DNA of 64,000 nt from Isoetes taiwanensis (taxonomy: Eukaryota > Streptophyta > Lycopodiopsida > Isoetales > Isoetaceae): positions 9,734,413 to 9,798,412 of the forward strand of contig JAJEKV010000003.1 of NCBI GenBank assembly GCA_021234155.1. The letters are read 5' to 3'. Under the pieces are notes generated by a model. The model saw nothing but the letters and a program-made list of their open reading frames with translations, was not told the DNA's origin and did not search any database. Made by a program: the position numbers and the translations under genes. Below are positions 46,204 to 56,717 of this stretch, one piece after another. Every line of letters starts with the position of its first letter. Positions within the stretch are counted from its first letter, which is position 1.

Positions 46204-48849
46204 CTATCTTCTGGTAGAGAGATATGTAAGCGTTCTGCATAGGGCTTCAGCCTCTAGTGGCATCATGCCACACTCTACAAGCAGCATATCATATGGAGTT
46301 TGAGCTTTAGTACCCAATTCTGTTCTCAAGAACTTCTTCTGCACTTTCTCAACCTTTTTCCGGATTCTCTGGATAATCCCGCCCCCATACTTCACACCCA
46401 TAGAAAAACCTGTTTGGACAGCCTTTTCGATATAATGTAACGCCAGGGCTAAAAGTATATTTCTGCTTTTCCACTTTTACGCTACATGCTATATAGTGCT
46501 TTCAGGCCTCCATTTACTCTATGCTCAACAGCAGAGTTCCAGCTATGCCCCTTGTCCCTAGATACTTATATGAGGTGACAATTTCCACAGGTTCTCCATG
46601 ATAGAGGAATTTAAGATGATCTACTTTATTTGTCCCAAATACCATCATCTTAGTCTTTGACATATTTACCCTCATACTTTCTCGTTCACGTAAATGTGCG
46701 GTAAGATCTAAATGCTTCTGCATGCCTTCCACTGAACGGGAAAGAAGAACAACATCATCAGCATATAAGAGCAACAGAACCATGCATCTAAACAATGGGG
46801 TCCCCTCCCCGCCATATTCGGACATCCAAGCCTGCAGTTGGTCTATGAATAGGCCAAATAGTGTGGGCGACAATGGGCACCCTTGCTTCACTCCAATATT
46901 ACTTTCTACCACATCTGCACATTGCTCAATGTAGGGGGATGATAGTTTTACCAAAACTTTATCATAAAGTATCTTCACTGCATGTCTAAGCTCAATTGGC
47001 ACCCCTAGGGCCTCCATTCTCTCCCATAAATTACTACGAGATACCGTGTCAAATGCCTTAGCATAATCAACAAAAAGAGCATAAAGGGGTTTTTTCTTAC
47101 CCTTAACCGAATCAACCATAGCTCGCAAAGTAACCAAATGATCAACTGTAGATCTTTTTGGTCTAAAGCCTGCCTGTCCAGTGGCTCTAACATTATGTTT
47201 TTCAGCCCAGGTGCTCAATTTACAATTCAGCATAGCAGCAAATAATTTGGCATATAAACTACTAACCAGAATCATTCGGTAATTTCCAGGATCATTCTCA
47301 TCTCCAGCTTTATGCAAGGGGATAACTCTGTTCAACTGCCAAGTGCGAGGAAACCCTTTGCGCAAAACATTGTTAAATAATGACAACAATGCAACATGTA
47401 TTGAGTTACCTGCCCATTTGAACATTTAATCTACCAGCCCAATTGAATCAGCCGCTTTCCCGTTGGCAAGATGACTTAACCCTTCTTCTAAGTCTTCCAA
47501 ATCAAAGCACCAGCCTACATCCTGTAAGTCAATATTACCGACATTGGCCTCCAGGCATGTGATATGACTTACGACTTGGCTTACTAAAGCCATGGTTTCC
47601 AGGTGGGTCTCCTGCTTCATCTTAGGCTTAAGCTCATTCCAGAATTTTTTGGGATCTGCTATAGTGTCACGGATCAGCTCCTGCTATCTCTGATACACAT
47701 ACTTTTTCTTTTTTGATTTCGTGAGTGCAAAATAATCTTTCTTTAATCTCTGTCTATCTTCCCCCCTTGCCTGCTTAAATGCCTCTCTTTTTGCTCTACA
47801 AGACGCATCAAACCAACTATTGCATGGCAACCCCTTCATCTTTCTGTGTGAGACAAAACAATCAGTGGCAACATCTAGAACTAACTCAGCAATCTTGTCA
47901 CTTAATTTATCAGTGTCGCTGGGCCAATTTGTTGTGGAGGCTCTTGCCTCACACTTCTTCATATAGCTTTCCACTTTATGATATTTCATACGTATGCGAG
48001 GCTTAGAGACACAACGTGCCTGGTGGCATGTGTAATTCTTGGTGCTTAACACAACTGTTATCGGTGTATGATCTGAGATCTTTTCCATCTCTTCCCCTAT
48101 TGACATATGTAACACCTATTCGCGCAAACCGGGATGTAGCAAGAACGAGATCAACAACACTTGCATTTCGCATGTGCACTTACCTGCACTGAAACCCTCG
48201 TGGTGCCATTATAAACCAATAAATCAAGCCCACGCACATATTAAGCACATGGTTGCCTTGGGGTGTAGGCCATCTTATTCTATCTGCCGTGGTTCTACTC
48301 CATCCTTCCTGGGATACTTCCTTATCATCAAGCATCTCAACCCATACGGGATCCCCTTCCATGCTAGCGATAGCTGCTTGTTTGGTAGCAATGCGCCCGT
48401 TGAAATCTCCTCATAAGAGAACATCACCATCGGCAAAGCAATGAAAGCACATCCCCGTTTCTAAGCTAAAAAAAGGGTCATCCCGATCCGTGGTCCGAGT
48501 CATAAACCGGTGATTCTCTCGGTGAAAGTAACATCCCGCCACAAAGATCTTACCTTTCTCGCCTTGTAACTCCACCCGGATATTTGCAATGATCCTCTTT
48601 CATTCATTATTTTCACCGGTGTTTCATGCCCGACCTTACGTAGCATGCAATCCCGCCCATGTCCTTTTTTTAGGCGCCAAACCTTTATTGTGCCAAACGG
48701 AGTGCAAACGGTGTAAACCCATGTATATCCGGTAAACCTTTTTCTTCATTTTCACAAGTTTCTAAGAAGAACAAAACATCTACATTTGAAAATAGATCAT
48801 CTACTACATCTATTTTATACTGACTAATAGAATTTATGTTCCAACACAT
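46204..48849 (-). pseudogene. LINE-4 ORF2: endonuclease-reverse transcriptase, broken
   Basis: It starts at ATG 48849 with MCWNINSISQYKIDVV and LFFLETCENEEKGLPDIHGF, the endonuclease N-terminus. The middle of the endonuclease is badly decayed (48600-48116). Further on are GLPCNSWFDASCRAKR (about 47830), the pre-RT region, and reverse transcriptase with VDYAKAFDTV, GVKQGCPLSPTLFG and LLLLYADDVVLLSRS (47425-46514). Stops and shifts occur near 47690, 47426 and 46514, and the zinc-knuckle C-terminus is absent. Confidence 0.87.
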
Positions 48850-48863
48850 TTATCCTAGTGGTC

Positions 48864-49846
48864 TCAAATACCTATGCATTTTTTGGATTTTCCACCATGA
48901 CCTTCCCCCGTCGCCAAGACGCTTTTTTTCCCCGCTTGCCTTGCTTCCTTGAGGATCACTTTTTGTTCCTTGTACTCTTGAAACCGGTTCTTAGTAAGAT
49001 CATCATTGATCAAGATCTTCTTTCCCTTGAGCATGGTCTTCTTTTTCAGTATATTAATCTTGTCTTCCTTTGATCTGAATTTGACAATAATGTGACGATC
49101 CCTATCAGTTTGCTTGCCAATCCGAAATGCATCTGTAATGCCTGAATCTATCACCGCCAGTTCATTTTCACAAAAGCACGAACAATGTCTTTGGTCTTTT
49201 CTCCGGTGCGTTCGGTATGCCAATCAAACGGATGTTCAATGCTTTCTCTTTCCTTTCTTGCTCTTCTATAAAAGGCGATAATTGCTTTTGGATTCCGAGA
49301 GATGTCCTTTTCTTCCTGCTCTTCTACATCATCTTCGCAATCACTATCTTCACTCAAAACCTCTTGCTTGAAAGCTTCAAATTCTGCTTTAATCCCCTTC
49401 TTGAACTGCTCTAATTCCATTATCATATTGTGCTGACATTTCTCCACTTCTGCTTGCACATGAGCTAACAAGAAAGATTTCAAATCACTTACCATGTTTT
49501 GGACAGAGGCCTCCATTGATGTCTTCATAGGCGGGGTTGAGAATTCCATGGCTGCCCCTCATCCGCCAACGGCATCTAACAGATCTTGCTTGGTCTTTGT
49601 ACCCTCTCGGGGCCGGCCGTTTTCTCGGGAGCTTAGATTACGTGGAGGAAAAACCAGGTTCCCTGTTTTCTTGATACTTCCGGCTCCCCTCGATCGCACT
49701 GAGTCCGATGATGACCCGGCATCCTCGGGTCCCCTTTTTTGTTTGTTCGCCGCGGTCCATCTACAAATCCGTTTCTTTTTGCCATTTGTCCTACTACCCA
49801 CATGCCCCTGCATTACAGTCCGGAAAATGCCAATTACAGACTGCAA
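48864..49846 (-). pseudogene. LINE-4 ORF1: RNA-binding protein, frameshifted
   Basis: N-terminal basic region with KKKRICRWTAANKQKRGPED. Then a coiled-coil-like stretch (MEASVQNMVSDLKSFLLAHV; MELEQFKKGIKAEFEAFKQE) followed by a Glu/Asp patch. Then PKAIIAFYRRARKERESIEH and, in the next frame, RHIIVKFRSKEDKINILKKK and ILINDDLTKNRFQEYKEQ, the L1 ORF1 RRM/C-terminal pattern. Shifts lie near 49550 and 49200. It matches LINE-3 ORF1 in its C-terminal part. The stop at 48864-48866 precedes the ORF2 ATG by 14 bases. Confidence 0.8.
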
Positions 49847-49994
49847 ACTGAATCAAAAGTATTTATGTTATACATCGTTGGAAAGACTCGAAATAAGCTT
49901 TCCAACGAGCCCAACCCCGTTGCAATCTGACATCGTATGTGAGAGCTATGGCTTTCTGAAGTTACAGCAGCAGAAACCCTAGCGTCCAGCGTCC

Positions 49995-50013
49995 AGAGAG
50001 AGAGAGAGAGAGA
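49995..50013. repeat. Short (GA)n between LINE-4 and Harbinger-2
   Basis: GAGAGA run of about 19 bp joining the LINE-4 leader (CGTCCAGCGTCCA) to the Harbinger-2 terminus (GCGTCGGCCACATG). Confidence 0.9.
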
Positions 50014-50442
50014 AGCGTCGGCCACATGAGAGCCGAGAGACCATGAGAGATAATGCGAGAGATAAAATGAGAGGAGAGGTAATGGGAGTAATGCGAGAGT
50101 CCACTTAGTGTACTCTCGCATTTAGAGGTAAATTCGCCCCTAACTGCTGTTAGGGGCGTTTCCATCAATTAACGGGCCGTTAAGCCTAACGCCCCGAAAA
50201 AATTATGGGGATCGTTTTTGGAGGCCGGAAATTTCGACCTTAATTCCGGCCTCTGTTCTAGGTGGGCGGGCTCCAAGAATCAGATCCCAATTCCTTCCCT
50301 CCTAGCGGAGCATTAAGCGCCAATTCTCAATCCGGTAAGCATTTCTTGAATTACTTTACTTCAATTCGTTCATTGCTTTGGTGATAGGCATTTTCTTAGC
50401 ATCTAATAGATTGAAATAGCAGACACAAATTGTCTCAAGAAC

Positions 50443-51636
50443 ATGACAAAGGCAACCAGATCCTCCATGCCGACTGCTAAGAAGCCTTTCATTCCCCCGA
50501 GGAGCGAGAAATTGGTTCCTAGAAGAACTAAAAAGATGACTGGATCAGTTTCCCAATCTGTGGCCATTGAGATAAATTCTGAACCTGCACGGGCTTCCAA
50601 TGGCATTGCAAGGGGAAAGAAGAGGGATCAGCAGGAAGATGGATTGCGTGAGGTTCAATCTGAACCCCTCCCCAATGAATTAGCTTTAGTTGTGCACGAT
50701 AGCAATTCTGTTGCTATTAACCCGGCCAAGAAAAGGAAAACTCCGGTTGATTGGTCGGACAATGCAATCTCCACCATGCTTGCTTTGATGAAGGAGTACA
50801 AGGTTCACAATAATGGTAGTATTAATCTTTCTTCCGGGCAATGGAGAGAGATTATGTTGAAATTACAACCCACAGTTCATGGGCTTGAAGATTTGAGACA
50901 GTTAAGGAACAAGTGGGATAAATTGCAGATCAAATCCAGGGATGAAAAAGAGGCATCCGAGAGAGATGGATCAGAACCATCTACCTGGCCTTGGTTTGAA
51001 GCTATGGAAGATCTGAAACATGGAGTTACTAATGAGAGAGACATTCCAGGTGCAGGGGATGATGGGGAATTTGGGGCCGAGGCATTCCAGGATGCTGATA
51101 TGTTTCCAAATACCTACATGTCTGATGCATTCTATGAGACAATTGGAACAAATGCTTCATTTGTGGAAGAAGAATTTGTAAACATTCCAGATGATAACCC
51201 TGTGTCCCCTGTTGCAAATGAAGCAAATGGTAGCAAAGACAATTCAAGTGCACAAGAAAAAAATTCTGGCAAAGATACTCCAAGTGCTTTCAATCCTTCA
51301 GACACAAGTCCTCGGTCTGCTACATGTAATAAGCCAGGGGTTAGTGGTAAGCCAACAACTAAAAAGAGATCTCGGGTTCATATTGATGAAGAAATTGCAG
51401 CAGGGATATCAAACATGGCTACCAGCTTTGGTGAAAATGAAAAAAGGAAATTAGATTTCATGAAGGAGGAATCTGTTAAAAAACATGAACTGATCAGGGA
51501 ATTGGAGTCTATGAGGTCTGCCAATACTTTGAAAATTTCCCAATCAATGGCTACAATGACAGAAAGCATTTGTCAAATGACCAAAGACACTCTTCTGGAA
51601 ATTGCTAAGTTGGCTGCATCGAAACAGACAAATTAG
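50443..51636 (+). CDS. Harbinger-2 ORF1: Myb/SANT-like DNA-binding protein, intact
   Basis: The 397-residue ORF has no stops. After a basic N-terminus (KATRSSMPTAKKPF; KKRKTPVDW) comes a Myb/SANT-like domain at about residues 100-165: DWSDNAISTMLALMKEYKVH, SGQWREIMLKL, LEDLRQLRNKWDKLQIKSRD and WPWFEAMEDLKHG. An acidic middle and a Ser/Asn-rich linker follow, then KKRSRVHIDEEIAAGISNM and a C-terminal helical region (about 320-397). Known Harbinger ORF1 proteins bind the transposon and partner with the transposase. It is the only large intact ORF among the DNA transposons here and could still serve other copies. The start ATG 50443 matches the start of the Harbinger-1 copy. Confidence 0.85.
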   Translation: MTKATRSSMPTAKKPFIPPRSEKLVPRRTKKMTGSVSQSVAIEINSEPARASNGIARGKKRDQQEDGLREVQSEPLPNELALVVHDSNSVAINPAKKRKTPVDWSDNAISTMLALMKEYKVHNNGSINLSSGQWREIMLKLQPTVHGLEDLRQLRNKWDKLQIKSRDEKEASERDGSEPSTWPWFEAMEDLKHGVTNERDIPGAGDDGEFGAEAFQDADMFPNTYMSDAFYETIGTNASFVEEEFVNIPDDNPVSPVANEANGSKDNSSAQEKNSGKDTPSAFNPSDTSPRSATCNKPGVSGKPTTKKRSRVHIDEEIAAGISNMATSFGENEKRKLDFMKEESVKKHELIRELESMRSANTLKISQSMATMTESICQMTKDTLLEIAKLAASKQTN

Positions 51637-51951
51637 TATGCAATCTAGAGGTATGTACCTTTGTCCTGCTTTGTCATTTTCAATTCTTTTATTCTTTAGT
51701 TTCTGTTATGTTCTTCAGTTTATGGAAGTTAGTTAAAAGAGTATGTTCTGTTCGGGTTCAATGTGATTGGAACATATCTTTTGAAGTGGTTTGGGGATCT
51801 CAATTGGAATTAAAATGAGCGTGAAGTAATATTCCTGATCTTGACTAGTATCAAATTATAATACCATAAAGGTTTCGTACAAAGTCTCTTTAAATTCCAT
51901 TATGCATGTCTCGTTTCTCGCGCTAGAATCTTTATTGTTTTGGGCTCGAAG

Positions 51952-53210
51952 ATGGCAAGGCGCAAGGTCTTGGTCCAGCGCCATTTCCCTGTGTACTCTT
52001 CTTCGAGCTCTTCTGATATGGCGGTAGCAGCAAGTAGTGCTTCCAGCAGCATGACAGTGGAGTCCAACGAAATTTTGGAGCTGCAGCACAAGAGTTTCCA
52101 TGTTTCTGTTAGCCAAAGAGTTATTCTTGGCTACATGGCTATGGAACATGGTGTTTTTTAGTGGCCCCGGCGGGCCAGTTGGCCACACATTCACATATTT
52201 CGTAAAATAGTCGGCCACGCCAGAGTAGGATGCATTCTCACCATGACCAAAGGGTGGTGGCCAGTTCAAAGCACTAATTCATTAAATTCGCTTCATAAGT
52301 GGCCAATTCGATATTTGCCAAATCTTTAAATCCCTATGGCGTGGCCATTCCAAAATTTTATGTGCACTAGCAACTTGTTGTGGTGGCCATTTAAACCATA
52401 ATTTTTTATTTCAAGTGCTATGGCCAAGCTCTACATTGGCCAAGTGTAAGGACATAATTTTGCCACTTGTAGGGGGCTGAAGGCTTTTTTAATTTAGCCA
52501 TAAAGTTCTAAAAGCATTTCTGATGATATAGTTTTTTTTTCTTTGGATCCTTTTTTTTTTAATTTGATTTGCAAATTACATCCCAAATTTGTTCTTCATT
52601 GTCCAACTCATTGCCCCAACTCAAATCAAGGTTAGTTTCTATTTACCAAGTACTTGCAATATGGCTTTGGGTGACATCAGTCCTACCAACTCCATTTGTG
52701 CTTTTGCCTAAATTCAACATGTTTAAAACATTCAAATGATCTTATAGTAATCTTAGTTAGAGAAGTGTAGCATGTATTTGTTTGTGACAACTGCATAGAG
52801 CATTATAGAAACTAGATATTATCTTAGTGACGTGGCTATCATATTTACATTTTAGATGTATGGATATGGCCAATTCAAATTATTGGGAAAAAGTAGTTTC
52901 ATGATTTCGCCATTGAAGTTACAACCTCTTGCTGTAACGATTCGGAAAAGGGCCAGGCCAAACTACGTTTAGCAAATTATCTAAGGTAAGTAGTGGCCAA
53001 TATTTTACGCCCCATCAAATATGTAAGGAGGTTAAAAAATACCCTGCTATGGAAGAGGTTTTTGTCGAAGCCGAGTTGATTGCATGGGCTGAGCAAGCCC
53101 CCTTTCGCCAGAGAGCACATGTTGAGCTTGTGCACGTCAAGCATCATGGTAGATGGTGCCTTTGGGAGGTCCGGATTCCTTCAGTTGCATGTGAGAACTG
53201 CCCAGAATAG
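51952..53210 (+). pseudogene. Harbinger-2 small third ORF, interrupted by an insertion
   Basis: It begins MARRKVLVQRHF with a Ser-rich run and continues to GYMAME at 52146. An 899-bp insert follows, after which the frame continues as EEVFVEAELIAWAEQAPF to a TAG at 53208. Both halves align with the ORF at 41304-41666, and the reading frame is continuous once the insert and one copy of its 9-bp duplication are disregarded. Function is unknown. See the Harbinger-1 copy. Confidence 0.7.
52147..53045. mobile_element. Non-autonomous Mutator-like (MULE) insert, 899 bp
   Basis: It is flanked by a perfect 9-bp duplication GCTATGGAA (52138-52146 and 53046-53054), the length typical of Mutator-like elements. 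The ends are short and imperfect: GGTGTTTTTTAGTGG on the left and, inverted, GGGTATTTTTTAACC on the right. The inside is A/T-rich with about ten TGGCCA motifs and no transposase. It disrupts the small Harbinger ORF. Confidence 0.78.
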
Positions 53211-53212
53211 CC

Positions 53213-53852
53213 TGCTACTTTGAAGAACATTTTTTTGTCTGCGCCTCTACAGGAACTCAGCCTTGTTAGTCCTGTGCCTCCTGGTACAGGACTATTCATG
53301 CATTCGACGGACCAAGTCAAGGCCAAGGATCCACAACCAGGCGCGGGTCAGTCGTCAAAGGCCCAGCAGAAGACCAAGCAGCAGACCACGCAGTCAAAGC
53401 CTGTGTCCGTCAACAAGAGGCGGCGCTCAGACAAGTGACGGCCCGTCACCGCCCGCGTCAGCGTCAGCGTGATTTCAGGCTTTTCAAGAGGCACCACCAG
53501 CATTCCTGCAAATCAGGCCTCCTTCCAGGAGTCGGCACCGAGATCAGTCAGAGTGTCTATATTAGGCCAAAGGCCATTGTACTATATATATGAGTAGAGC
53601 TAGCACATGATTTTTAGATGAGTTTTGAGTCTTGTCTCACTTCAGTTTTCTCTCGGTTGCGAGAGCTCATGTATCATCATCATTGATATCAAGGAAGCTT
53701 ATCATTGTTGTCTCATTGTTCTTCTGTTTTCTTTTCCCTTCCATTGTTTTCTTGCAAATCCCGCGTGACATAGTCCCCGGATTCTCCTGTTAGATCCAAG
53801 GGTCCTCACAGAGGGCTGTCTTGCAGGAGTTCCCGAACCCAGACCCCAAACA
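53213..53852 (+). repeat. 5' LTR of an OTA-type gypsy element (left border uncertain)
   Basis: A TATATATATGAG promoter-like motif at about 53583 and a CA end at 53851-53852 just before the primer-binding site suggest an LTR. The left border lies after the Harbinger ORF stop at 53210 but is not resolved. No second LTR is seen, because the element is truncated on the right. Confidence 0.5.
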
Positions 53853-53853
53853 C

Positions 53854-53871
53854 TGTCGCCGCTGCCGGGTC
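53854..53871 (+). other. Primer-binding site, tRNA-Asp type
   Basis: TGTCGCCGCTGCCGGGTC closely resembles TGGCGCCGTTGCCGGGGA, the tRNA-Asp site common in plant Tat/Athila elements. It lies 46 bp before the gag start and one base after the LTR end. Confidence 0.6.
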
Positions 53872-53899
53872 TGATTCGATTTTCCTTTCTTCTGTCGCC

Positions 53900-56521
53900 A
53901 TGTCTGCCCGAAACTTCACGCCAGAAGAACTCCTTTCCCAGACGGCATCTCGCTTGGAGCGCCATCATCGAAGGGAAGCTGTTCGCGACATGTATGGATC
54001 TGCTTATGATATTGAGGGAGGCCACATTCGGTCTAGGGCTCAGTCGGCGCCACCCACCCCTCGTGTCATGTCTCGTCCCAGTTCCCCGCCTCAAGCGTGC
54101 AAACATTGCTCACAGCCTCAGTCATCTCATCACTATCAGGAGCCCCCTCAGGCTCAACCTTCTCAACCTTACTTTCATACCCCCGACCATGCCTACATCC
54201 ATCATTCTTCTGGCCATACGCCTCTGCCTTCACAACCATCATCTCCTACGGGTGGACAGGGATATCCACAAGTCTCTTTTGCTCCTCCCCAAGAATTTCC
54301 CTTCCCTACATTTCCCACCGCTCTTCCTGTTTACAACCTTACAGACCTCAAAACCAATGATCAAGCACCTCCAGTACCTCCACCTCAGCAACCCCTTCAT
54401 CAGGGTCTTTTAGGCACTATGCCTCCTCCAACTCCACCTCAATATAATTCCTATCCCGTTCCTGTCCAGCCAAGCACTTTCACCTCTACCTTTCAGACCC
54501 TTAAGCTGACTTATTCAACCTTTGGCAACACAAAAGGCAAACCATTAGACCAAAGTGCTCAGGCCCACATGGAAGAATTTGAGGCTCTGGCTGCCCTAAA
54601 TGGTCATGCACAACCTCAACTGAAATTCCATATCTTTTCCACCACACTGCGTGGCTCTCCTCATCAATGGCTTATGTCCAACAAAAGCCACTGGAAACAA
54701 GATTGGTCTGAAATGAAAACTGCTTTTCTTTCTCACTATGGCACCACGGATGATGATCAACTTCATCTAAAGCAACTCAATGACCTTCAACAAGAGCCTA
54801 CGGAGTCCGCCAGGGATTTTACAGATCGACTTCACATCCTGCTCAGCAAACTCAAAGAGTATCCGACACAGAGCCAGATCTTGGTCTGGTTTCTTCAAGG
54901 ACTTCCTCTAGCTATCCGACTCATGACTGAATACCTGCGCCCGAAGACATTGGAACAGGCTATCGACCTTGTCAATCACTCAATCAATGTTTCCTCCCGT
55001 GGCGTGGCTCTTCAGGAGCTCCCTTTCATTCCACCAGTCATGGTTCCACAAACTGCTGTCCAACCTCAACACGCAAATCAGCAGCGCAGTCAGATCTGGT
55101 GCCATATCTGCAAATACCAAGGCCACTTGGCAAATGAATGCAACTCCACCAATGGCCCGCCTCATTGTAAAAGATGCAACATGTGCAATCATGCCACGGA
55201 AGAGTGCACTCGCACTCATCCTACACCTTTCCGCAACAAGATGGTTTATCAAGTACAAACAACACCTCAGCACCAATCACAATATCAGCCGCAACCACAG
55301 CAGGCTCAACCCACTCAACTCTATCAGCAACCGGAGCAACAACGGGGACCCAACACACGCCCCCCTTTTGATCCTTCTAAAGCTCAGTGTTATCACTGTC
55401 ACGAATGGGATCATACCACCACGGCATGTCCTCAACTTCCACAAGTTCAGGTGCAGCTTCCTGGCACCAATCAGACCACCTCGGTCCGCCTCACGGCTTA
55501 CCAACTCTGGATTGCCAATGGCAAACAAGGCCCGCGTCCCATTCTTCGGAAGCCACCTCGCGCGCCTCAGCAATCACGCTATCAACCAGCTCCTGCCAAT
55601 CAACCTCAGATGGATCAACAAGCACAGGAAGAAATTTTTCAGGCTCTTAATCCTCCAGTCCAGCCGTCAAATTGGGTTGGTTTGGTTTCACGCCAGACCA
55701 GGGCGTCACGTCCCTTAACCATTATGCCTAATGGCACGCAACCTGCCTTTGCAGTTGACACAATCCCTCATGTAGAGGACAAAAAGGTTCACTTTGCACC
55801 TGACTTGGAAAAACTCATGCCTCATGTCATGCCTAAAGTACGCCAAAGCATTCTGAACCTCATGCAAGCTGCTGAAGGCCGCACGTTGGCTAATGTTCAT
55901 GCCACCACCAGAGCTCAGCAAAGACAAGAAGCACCTTCCACATCTCAACCTCCACGCTCTCAGACATATCCGAATATTGCGGCAGAGGTCGACCCACTCA
56001 AAGAAGTTGCTGCTTCATTACCACGCACTCCAGCACCCGTGGATCCAGCAGATCCTTTTTCTCATGTGCCTTTGGAACTCCAAGAGGAGTTGGCAAAAAT
56101 AAAAATTCCCTTAAGTTTGGCAACAATTTTGAAATTATGTCCTGCTCTCAAGGACCAGTTACCACTCCCGACCGTTTTGGTTGGGGCTGTTGCTACCTCT
56201 ACCCCCACGGTTCATGCCACGGTGGGCAATCAACAAGTCAATCATGTTCAAATTGACGGAGGTAGCGCTGTCAATCTCATCACGGATAAACTCCGCAAAC
56301 AAATGGGCATCAAACAACTCTATCGTGCCCCATATGACATCAAATTGGCTAATGGCCATATCACGAGACCTCAAGGCATCATGCCTCTTCTTCACATCAA
56401 CATTGGTGATCTCCGATTCCCCTTGGAATTTGGTGTTTGGAAGGCTGGAGAAGATCCAGGTGATTATGAAATGTTGGTCGGCAGACCTTTTCTCTGCCAG
56501 GCCAAGAGTATCCATTACTGA
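53900..56521 (+). CDS. Gypsy gag-protease polyprotein
   Basis: An 873-residue ORF starting MSARNFTPEELL. A long Pro/Gln-rich N-terminus (to about 200) is followed by a retrotransposon gag domain (about 210-340; GSPHQWLMSNKSHWKQDW). Three zinc knuckles follow: CHICKYQGHLANEC (about 400), CKRCNMCNHATEEC (about 424) and CYHCHEWDHTTTAC (about 497). An aspartic protease comes at about 785 (IDGGSAVNLITDKL). Gag forms the particle and protease cuts it. The TGA at 56519 probably replaced a TGG, since the frame stays open to about 56700. Three knuckles is more than the usual one or two. Confidence 0.9.
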   Translation: MSARNFTPEELLSQTASRLERHHRREAVRDMYGSAYDIEGGHIRSRAQSAPPTPRVMSRPSSPPQACKHCSQPQSSHHYQEPPQAQPSQPYFHTPDHAYIHHSSGHTPLPSQPSSPTGGQGYPQVSFAPPQEFPFPTFPTALPVYNLTDLKTNDQAPPVPPPQQPLHQGLLGTMPPPTPPQYNSYPVPVQPSTFTSTFQTLKLTYSTFGNTKGKPLDQSAQAHMEEFEALAALNGHAQPQLKFHIFSTTLRGSPHQWLMSNKSHWKQDWSEMKTAFLSHYGTTDDDQLHLKQLNDLQQEPTESARDFTDRLHILLSKLKEYPTQSQILVWFLQGLPLAIRLMTEYLRPKTLEQAIDLVNHSINVSSRGVALQELPFIPPVMVPQTAVQPQHANQQRSQIWCHICKYQGHLANECNSTNGPPHCKRCNMCNHATEECTRTHPTPFRNKMVYQVQTTPQHQSQYQPQPQQAQPTQLYQQPEQQRGPNTRPPFDPSKAQCYHCHEWDHTTTACPQLPQVQVQLPGTNQTTSVRLTAYQLWIANGKQGPRPILRKPPRAPQQSRYQPAPANQPQMDQQAQEEIFQALNPPVQPSNWVGLVSRQTRASRPLTIMPNGTQPAFAVDTIPHVEDKKVHFAPDLEKLMPHVMPKVRQSILNLMQAAEGRTLANVHATTRAQQRQEAPSTSQPPRSQTYPNIAAEVDPLKEVAASLPRTPAPVDPADPFSHVPLELQEELAKIKIPLSLATILKLCPALKDQLPLPTVLVGAVATSTPTVHATVGNQQVNHVQIDGGSAVNLITDKLRKQMGIKQLYRAPYDIKLANGHITRPQGIMPLLHINIGDLRFPLEFGVWKAGEDPGDYEMLVGRPFLCQAKSIHY

Positions 56522-56717
56522 GCCACGGATCAGTTAGTCATCACAGATGGTCACCTCAATGCCACTATGGACTTGGAAACCGGTAAGATCATTTCGGTCG
56601 ACAATGCTGAACCCTCTCTCTCCGACACTGATTCTGAGGACGCCCAGAATATCTATCAAGTTCAGGCTCCACCTGCGGGTCTGCCTCTGTCCCGAATATG
56701 CTGATCCTTGAGGAGAA

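Larger units (their letters stand above)
50015..53212 (+). mobile_element. Harbinger-2: partial PIF/Harbinger transposon
   Basis: The left terminal repeat GCGTCGGCCACATG (50015-50028) matches Harbinger-1 and again follows GA repeats. The subterminal region has CGCCCCTAACTGCTGTTAGG, a palindrome also seen in Harbinger-1 at about 39461-39483. Inside are an intact Myb/SANT ORF1 and the small third ORF, split by a Mutator-like insert. The transposase gene and right end are missing, replaced by a gypsy element at about 53213. Confidence 0.75.
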
